Assembly (NCBI RefSeq): GCF_000321225.1
Contig: NW_004450267.1
Coordinates: 5,281,202 to 5,345,201, forward strand
Length of the DNA stretch: 64,000 nt
DNA from: Odobenus rosmarus divergens
Lineage: Eukaryota > Chordata > Mammalia > Carnivora > Odobenidae
Direction: 5' to 3'
Below are positions 57,471-64,000 of the stretch, in pieces. The stretch's first letter is position 1. The number at the start of each line of letters is the position of its first letter. The notes under the pieces are model-generated. The model did not search any database. It was not told where the DNA came from and was given only the letters and a program-made list of their open reading frames with translations. The position numbers were made by a program, and so were the translations under genes.

Positions 57471-57540
57471 AAATGGGATTTGACCGATACAAAATGGTGG
57501 TACAAGTAGTGATTGGAGAACAAAGAGGTGAAGGAGTATT
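57471..57540 (+). CDS. DYNLT2B: DYNLT2B coding exon 3
   Basis: A 70-base exon, acceptor TTTCTTTCTAG and donor TT|GTGAGT. It completes the split glutamate and encodes MGFDRYKMVVQVVIGEQRGE then GV, ending two bases into a phenylalanine codon. This is the first beta strands of the Tctex1 domain (VVQVVIGEQRGEG), the part that pairs across the light-chain dimer. The remaining C-terminal exon(s), expected to begin with a phenylalanine completion followed by MASRC, are not in the window, so this intron exceeds 6.4 kb. Confidence 0.94.
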
Positions 57541-57990
57541 GTGAGTAGTTGGTTTTTCCTTCTTGTTTTTATTCTCAAATGTTTCTTATTAGGTATTCAT
57601 CCTCCTGACAATCCAGTGAGATTGTGTCTTTGTAAGAGTGAGAGGAAAAGACAGTATAACAAAATGCAGCTGTGAATCCAAAAGTTACCAGCACTGAACA
57701 GTGTGGTTGACAGTGTGGGTGAGCTCCTCAAGGTAACTCACTTCTCGTAGTATCCATAGGCCAATAGATCTTTTAGGGTTTATGTATATATGCTCCTAAG
57801 TCGAGTATGGCAGTATGTATATATGTTTCTTCCTCAACTCCTTCTTTTTTTTTTTTTCCCTAAATTCCTTCTTGCCTGGTTTTTGTTCCTATCATTCCAA
57901 ATGAATTTCTTTAAAATTGTCTGAGACCTCCTTATTAGCATATTTAGTAGTCCTTTCTTAGCTCTTGTTCTTGGCCTGGTCTTCTATTTC
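57541..57990. other. DYNLT2B intron, nothing recognised
   Basis: Sequence between exon 3 and the next SINE; no element or exon seen. Confidence 0.5.
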
Positions 57991-57992
57991 TT

Positions 57993-58180
57993 TTTTAAAA
58001 TAATTTTTAAAAAAGATTTTATTTACCCATTTCAGAGAGAGAGAGAGAGCACATGGCAGAGGGAGAAGCAGACTCCCTGCTGAGCAGGGAGCCCGATGCA
58101 GGGCTCCATCCCAGGACCCTGGGATCATGACCTGAGCCAAAGACGGACGTTTAACCGACTGAGCCACCCAGGCACCTCCT
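57993..58180 (-). mobile_element. SINEC
   Basis: Flanked by CTTCTATTTCTT. Confidence 0.92.
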
Positions 58181-59269
58181 GTGCTTCTATTTCTTAATAT
58201 TCGTTCCAGTTTCTTTTGGCTCTGATGTCATTTATCTAACTTGTTTCTCATCTGTTTTTCTAACTCTTTCCTTTCCTGGTTCTTCTTTCTCCCTTACATC
58301 GCCAGCTGTGAGCTTTCTTCAAGGCTCAATTCTTGTTCTTCTGCTCTTTTCAATGCTTTCTCAATGAACTCATTCATTCTCATGACCTCAAACTGTTGTT
58401 CATGTATTGGTGAATTCAAAATGTGTATTTCCCGTCTTTCCCTATGCCCAACTGTTAATCTCCTGTTTCCCTTTGCAAACAGTACTGAGTATAATATTTT
58501 ATAAGAAAGTATTAAAGTATTTGTTAAATGAATTTTAAAAATACCTTGTACATATTATCACTGAGAATCTTTACTACAGAATGTTAGATTTGGAAGGGAT
58601 TATGGGTATTTTCTAGTGTCTACTCCCCTTAATTTATAGATGACACTTTCGAGGATGAGTATGATTTGCTCCAAAGGATGTATCTGGCTGGTGTCAGATA
58701 AACTAATAGAGCCTGGCCTTCTGACTTCTGGCACAGTACTCCTTACCATGGTGCCCCCTACCATTTGGTCAAAAGGCTTCAGGAGATTTTCTCACCTCAA
58801 AGACATAAAGAAATACTTTACTACCTTATCACTTTAGATTCAACATGTTCAAATACACTTGCAAATTTCTTCTCCCTTCTTCTCCTTCAGTCAGCCTGCC
58901 ATTTCAATTTCTCTGTCTTTCACAGTATTACAAAGGTTCTGTTAACTCTGGCTTAAAACTTTGAAGTCCTCTTTTGTTGTAGTGAGCCATTACTCTCTCC
59001 CACCACATGCACTGTAATCTGGATGCCAGGCTTACTTAGCAGCCCCTTATCCTCATTGCCAGACTCTGGTCTCTCTCCTTTATAATTCATTTTGTATACC
59101 AGACCAGCCTTTCCGAAATAACCTCATTTTCTTTCCATAAACTCTTTAGAGTTTATTTTAAACACTGTCAAATATAAACTCCTTCAACTGGTTATGATTC
59201 ACTTTGTTAAATGTGACAAGGCCAAACTCTAAAGCATAGCATTCAAGTCCGCCCCTGTCCTCTTTTAAA
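58181..59269. other. DYNLT2B intron, nothing recognised
   Basis: Unremarkable intron; a GTTAGATTTGGAAGGGATTA stretch at 58580 resembles an old dispersed repeat also present at 42320. Confidence 0.4.
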
Positions 59270-59599
59270 AACTTTTATCATCTAAAATTTCAAACATGTG
59301 CAAAGGTACAGGGACTAAAGACCTCCCATTTTTTCTGTTACTTAGCTTCAAAGTTTATCAGCACATACAGATGTTTATTTATACCTGTACCAGAACCTAC
59401 TCTCCCTGTCCCACCGGATTATTTTGAAACAAATTCCACTCATCATACCATTTCATTTGTAAATACAACAGTATAAAATATCTCTAAAATATACGGACCC
59501 TTTTAACATAATAATGTATCATCACATCTAAAATATTGTTGATCCTTGCTATTATACAATATTCAGTTAGTGTTCAGATGTCCCCATTTGTCTCATACA
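59270..59599. repeat. Ancient L1-like 3' fragment (left part)
   Basis: TTATTTTGAAACAAATTCCA and AGTGTTCAGATGTCCCCATT belong to an old LINE text also seen at 15660-16200. It is continued after the Tigger-like and L1 insertions at 61312. Confidence 0.5.
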
Positions 59600-59910
59600 C
59601 AGTTGACTCTTGTGCACAATGTGGGGGTTAGGGGTGCTAACTTTTTATATATGCATATAGCTTTGACTCCCCCAGAATTTAACTATTAATAGCCCACTGT
59701 TGACTGGAAGCCTTACTGATAACATAAACAGTCAATTAACACATATTTTACATAGATATTATATACTATATTTTTACAATAAGCTAGAGAAAAAATATTA
59801 AGAAAATCATAAGGAAGGGAACATATATTTACAGTACTGTATTTATTGAAAAAACATCTGCATATAAGTGGACCTGTACAGTTCAAACTCAATGGTTCAA
59901 GGATCAACTG
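59600..59910. mobile_element. Tigger-like (pogo) DNA transposon remnant
   Basis: It begins CAGTTGACTCTTGTGCACAA and ends GGTTCAAGGATCAACTG, an imperfect terminal inverted repeat of about 15 bases. Internal text (GACTGGAAGCCTTACTGATA, AGTACTGTATTTATTGAAAA) is the familiar nonautonomous Tigger type. It sits in the old LINE fragment. Confidence 0.65.
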
Positions 59911-60072
59911 TATATGTGTATGTATGTGTATTTGTGTATATGTATTTATGTGTTTATATATTTTGTTTACAATTTGTTCAGAACAGCATCCAGATAAAGG
60001 CCACAGACTGCATTTAGTTGATACATCTCTTAAATTTCTTTTAATGTATTATTTTCTTTCTCTCTCTCTCTT

Positions 60073-61311
60073 TTTTACCTTGCCATTTATTTTTATTTTT
60101 ATTTTTTTATTTATTTATTTTTAGTTTAAGAAGAAAAGAATTTATTATTATCAAGAGCTCACAGTATTATTAGGAAGAATTTAAAATACTCTCAGAAAAA
60201 ATGAAAAAAAGGACTGCCAGCTAAACTTTTAGGAAAACTCCCAAAACCATGGCACAGAACAAGGTCAAGGGAGCTGCTGCCTCTACCATGATTTGCAGAT
60301 CCAATAAACTGCTCCTGTGGCCACTGGCTCTATTACAAGTTACCTTTGCCATAACTGGGTGGCTGTCAAATTAGAAAGCCGAGTGCCTTACTGAGAAGCT
60401 GTCATCACCAGAATGACACAACTTCTGCTGATGTACATTACCAAAATAGAAATTTTCTGCCCCTTGCCATGCTCCTCAAATAATTCAGTTCTTTTTCAGG
60501 CTTGTATAAGCACATATGACTGGTGGAACCTAAATCATATACAGAATCCCAAATGCATGGTAGGGTGGAAAATTCAGGTTTTTAACTATCCTAACTTCCC
60601 TGTTTTGTCCATAGAGAATGGCATGTCCAAAAAGCGGTGAACCCCGAATCTGCCACATGCCCCTTCATTTTGCTCAATAATTTTTATATAGCACTTACTA
60701 TAGATGATAAGGACTGTAATACACTATAGAGAGTTCTGTAATTTCTTTTTTTTCTTTTTTAATTTTTTATTCTTATGTTAATCACCATACATTACATCAT
60801 TAGTTTTTGATGTAGTGTTCCATGATTCATTGTTTGTGCATAACACCCAGTGCTCCATGCAGAATGTGCCCTCTTTAATACCCATCACCAGGCTAACCCA
60901 TCCCCCCACCCACCTCCCCTCTAGAACCCTCAGTTTGTTTTTCAGAGTCCATCGTCTCTAATGGTTCGTCTCCCCCTCCGACTTACTCCCCTTCATTCTT
61001 CCCCTCCTGCTATCTTCTTTTTTTTTTTCTTAACATATATTGCATTATTTGTTTCAGTAGTACAGATCTGTGATTCAACAGTCTTGCACAATTCACAGCA
61101 CTCACCATAGCACATACCCTCCCCAATGTCTATCACCCAGACACCCGATCTCTCCCACCACTCCAGCAACACTCAGTTTGTTTCCCGAGATTAAGAATTC
61201 CTCATATCGGTGAGGTCATATGATACATGTCTTTCTCTGATTGACTTATTTCACTCAGCATAACACCCTCCAGTTCAATCCATGTCATTGCAAATTTTAC
61301 CTTGCCATTTA
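60073..61311 (-). mobile_element. Young L1 insertion with 3' transduction and 17-bp target duplication
   Basis: The 17-mer TTTTACCTTGCCATTTA occurs at 60073-60089 and again at 61295-61311. Read on the minus strand, the insert is a 5'-truncated carnivore L1 3'UTR (61294-60750), then the L1's own A-rich tail (about 60749-60728). About 600 bases of unrelated sequence follow (60727-60125), with an AATAAA roughly 20 bases before its end (complement of TTTATT near 60140). A second A-rich tail (60124-60090) closes it. This order is the classic signature of L1 read-through transduction. Confidence 0.85.
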
Positions 61312-61900
61312 ATTGTTGAAGAAATTGGGTTGTCCTGTCGAGTTTCCTACATTCTTGCATTTGCTAATTGTTTATTTATTTATTTTCGGGAGTTTTATAC
61401 TTTAGATTATAATCTAGTACTACCTTATTTATTTCATTGCTCAGTGTTCCAAACTTCGGCCATTGGCCACTCTTTCAACTGCCTCTTGTGTCCCTTTGGT
61501 ATATCCAACTATTGTGGGGTGGTTTTTTTTTTTTAAAGATTTATTTATTTTAGAAAGAGAGAAAGAGAGAGAGTGAGAGAGCATGAGTGTGTGTGGGGGT
61601 GTGGGTAGAGGGAAAGGGAGAGAGAGAAAGAATCCCTAAGCAGACTCTACACTGAATGCAGAGCTTGATCTCGCGACCCCAAGATCGTGACCTGAGCTGA
61701 AATCAAGAGTCAGACACTTAACCAACTAAGGCACCCAGATGCCCCTGTTGTGGGTCTTTTTGAGCACTTCCTTACGTACTGGCACTAAGAGATGCTTCAT
61801 CTTATTCGTTCCCTGCCCCAGCCCTATAATTAGCCATTTTCCCAAGGAACTCTGGTTCATTTTATTGGAGAATGGCATTAGAAACTAACATTTGGGCACT
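61312..61900. repeat. Ancient L1-like 3' fragment (right part), split by SINE
   Basis: TTGTTGAAGAAATTGGGTTG, AGCACTTCCTTACGTACTGG and GGAGAATGGCATTAGAAACT continue the old LINE text interrupted at 60.07 kb by the young L1 and at 61.52 kb by a SINE. Confidence 0.5.
61522..61745 (-). mobile_element. SINEC, older form
   Basis: GACCCCAAGATCGTGACCTG body; flanked by ATTGTGGGGT / GTTGTGGGT. Confidence 0.88.
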
Positions 61901-61949
61901 AGGTGTGGCCATCAACTTTCTGAGTATTGCTTCTGCTCTGTCTGCTGTC

Positions 61950-62340
61950 CGCGGTCCGCGGTCCTCTCTGGATTCCAATCACCTGTATTTAGATTGAGAT
62001 GCTCTTTTTACACATGTCGCTTATGCTCTTCCCTGAGTTTTTGTTTTTTTTCTCTCTTGCTTCCTTTTGGATATTTTCCTACTGACCTTTCAGTTGACTA
62101 ATTCTCTTTTCTGTTGTGTCTAATCTGTTATTCAATCCACTGACTGAATTCTTAATATCAGTTGTTATGTTTTTCAGGTTTAGAATATCCATTGAATTCT
62201 TTTTTGTAGATTCTGATTCTCTAGCGAAATCAACTGAGGCACCCAGGCATGAGTTTATTTTAAGAATTTGTGTAAGAGATTTCTGAATCTGTCCCAGTGA
62301 GGGAAAAAGGGGCCTTTCTTTCATGTCTGTTACCAAAATG
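61950..62340. repeat. Ancient L1-like sequence
   Basis: TCTGGATTCCAATCACCTGT, TGTCTAATCTGTTATTCAAT and TTCAGGTTTAGAATATCCAT are old L1-type antisense text. It appears to continue on the far side of the MRPL20 retrocopy. Confidence 0.4.
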
Positions 62341-62344
62341 TAAA

Positions 62345-62880
62345 TTAAGACAGTTGCTGATCAAACTTACATACAGTTGACAAATAGTTTTTAGCCCCTG
62401 TTTTAGTTATTGTGATCATGGGGGGAAAAAACCTTTTCCTGAGACACTCAACTGCAAAGGGCAGGCAGTATTGGAATCCCCCTTCACTGGTACTGCACCA
62501 CTCTAGGAAATATGCTTTCAGGCTCCTTCTGATGGCCCAAGGCAGCAGCAAATCCTTCCTGTCACCTCCTTTTGGCCAAAGCAGCCAAAGATTTAAAAGT
62601 CTTTGGTTCACAGATGGCTATATCCACAAGTCCTTTACTGTTGAGCTCTACCTGGCACTTAATTAAATTGACAATGAATGCTGGGTACTTCAAGCCGTGT
62701 TCCTGGGAGGCAGCTGTAATTCGATTAATCCAGAATGTCCTCATGTTCCTCCTCTTCAGGCTTTGCGCTTTTGTGCATTTCACAAATGCTCTGGTCACAG
62801 CTCTGACCACCACCCTATAGCACCATGCATGCTGCCTCACCTCCTGGACCCCCCAGTTGCAGTCAGGGAGGCCAGTGAAA
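62345..62880 (-). pseudogene. MRPL20: MRPL20 retrocopy (processed pseudogene), decayed
   Basis: On the minus strand, 62838 down to 62565 reads intronless mitochondrial ribosomal protein L20: [40 protein letters not shown] and [15 protein letters not shown]. An in-frame TGA follows at 62562-62564 where the family has arginine. The same frame then resumes (QEGFAAALGHQKEPESIF) to the original stop at 62484-62486. About nine to ten residues are deleted before CYR, most of the N-terminus is missing, and no start codon remains. 3'UTR-like sequence continues to about 62345. No introns, A-tail or clear target duplication were seen. It lies antisense inside the DYNLT2B intron and is not expected to make protein. 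Confidence 0.88.
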
Positions 62881-62952
62881 TGATTTTTTATCTATGTTCT
62901 TCATCCTTCCTCTCTCCTCCCTTTTTACATTTTGGTCATAGCAGTTATTTTA

Positions 62953-63164
62953 TTTATTTTATTTTTTAATTTACTTTTTCAAAGATTTTATTTATGTATT
63001 TGACACAGGGAGAGCACAAGCAGGGAGAGCAGCAGGCAGAGGGAGAGGGAGAAGCAGACTCACCGCTGAGCAGGGAGCCCGATGCGGGGCTCGATCCAGG
63101 GACCCTGCGATCATGACCTGAGCCGAAGGCAGTGGCCCAACCAACTGAGCCGCCCAGACGCCCC
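62953..63164 (-). mobile_element. SINEC
   Basis: Perfect CATAGCAGTTATTTTA duplication. Confidence 0.95.
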
Positions 63165-63168
63165 ATAG

Positions 63169-63600
63169 CAGTTATTTTAAAGCCATTGTCTGCTGATTCT
63201 CATATCTGGATCATGTGTGATTCTGTTTCCATTGATTTTTTTTTTCTTGATAATCCTTTAGGTGACTCTGTCTCTCAGCATGCCTGGTTTAAATTACTTG
63301 GACATTGTGTCAAAAAAACTGTAGAGCCTCCAGATAACATTATTTTCTTCCAGAGAGAGTTTACGCTTTCCTTTTCCATTATGGTAGACTACGGACTGCT
63401 TACCTTAATCCAGTCAGGTACTAAGCAGAGTTGAGGTTAGGTGGCAATTTTGATTCAAGGCTCCCTCTACCTTCAGTTCACCCTTCTTTCTTGAATGTAG
63501 CCCTCCAGATCTTTCAACTAAGAACCTGGAACGTTCATTGAGACCCCACCCCATCAGGTACCGACTTTTATACTTGTCTCCTTAGTATAAAACTACTCTT
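63169..63600. repeat. Ancient L1-like sequence (continuation)
   Basis: GATTCTCATATCTGGATCAT and TCTCAGCATGCCTGGTTTAA match the old L1 text interrupted by the MRPL20 retrocopy and a SINE. Confidence 0.35.
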
Positions 63601-63660
63601 TACTTCAAAGTTTTTTCTTTAGTGTATTGGTTTACTGTTGCTGCTGTAAAAAATTATCAT

Positions 63661-63779
63661 GGGCACCTAGCTGGTTCAGTTGGAAGAGAGTGTGACTCTT
63701 GATCTCAGGATTGTGAGTTTCAGCCTCACATTGGGTGTAGAGATGACAATAAATAAATAAATAAGTAAATAAACTTAAA
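63661..63779 (+). mobile_element. SINEC, short form
   Basis: GGGCACCTAGCTGGTTCAGT head; flanked by AAAAATTATCA. Confidence 0.88.
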
Positions 63780-63986
63780 AAAAATTATCACAAACCCAGT
63801 GGCATATAAAAATATTATTTTACATTTCTGGAGATCATAAATCCAAAATGGGTTTCATTCAGCTAAAATCAAGGTATTAGAAGGACTGCATTCCTTCTGG
63901 AGGTTCTAGGGGAGAATCTACTCCTTTGCCTCTTCCAGCTTCTAGAGATTGCTTGCATGCTTTAGCTTATAAACCCTTCTTCCATC

Positions 63987-64000
63987 TTTTTTTTTTTTTT
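63987..64000 (-). repeat. T run at window end, possible start of another retroposon
   Basis: 14 T at the edge, as at the left border of the minus-strand SINEs. Cannot be confirmed. Confidence 0.3.

Noticed and set aside
1..64000. CRISPR arrays, operons, prophage or defence systems
   Set aside because: The window is carnivore nuclear DNA; all repeated units seen are eukaryotic retroposons or transposon remnants.

Overview
This is a mammalian genomic window with intron-split genes and dense tRNA-derived SINEs. The SINE text (a 5' GCGCCTGGGTGGCTCAG head with an AATAAATAAAATCTTT tail) is the carnivore SINEC type. The body variant, which reads CTGCTCGGCGGGAAGCCTGC then CTGCTTGTGTTCCCTCTC, lacks the dog (GGCGCAGCGGTTTGGCGCC) and cat (GTTCGTGAGTTCGAGCCCC) hallmarks. 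It fits an arctoid carnivore, most likely a seal or sea lion. That species call is inference.

Three protein-coding genes, all on the + strand, lie in the order of human 3q29 read in reverse. (1) UBXN7: the last six coding exons (7673-20028), covering roughly residues 157-489: most of the UAS domain, the UIM, an acidic linker and the whole UBX domain. A very long 3'UTR follows, to a poly(A) site near 28.13 kb. (2) TM4SF19: the complete four-exon reading frame (41026-45005), 209 residues with four membrane segments. (3) DYNLT2B (TCTEX1D2): two internal coding exons (52460-52593 and 57471-57540). The first exon is not visible and probably lies in the 602-base N gap at 48957-49558, next to a CpG-rich remnant. 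The last exon(s) lie beyond the right edge.

The rest is intron and intergenic sequence: about 50 SINEs, ancient L1 copies (12.0-15.3, 32.7-34.1, 37.5-40.5 kb), many L2 and MIR fragments, a few DNA transposon remnants, an MLT1-like LTR behind TM4SF19 and a probable solo LTR in DYNLT2B. The UBXN7 3'UTR (20.0-28.1 kb) is almost free of them. An intergenic CpG island with a consensus splice donor lies at 34.56-35.13 kb.

The most interesting non-genic items are: a young L1 insertion at 60.07-61.31 kb that carries about 0.6 kb of foreign 3'-transduced sequence between two poly(A) tracts and is flanked by a perfect 17-bp target duplication; a decayed MRPL20 retrocopy on the minus strand at 62.35-62.88 kb; and a tail-only insertion at 37.3 kb. 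I found no bacterial, CRISPR or defence-type system and no clearly new gene.
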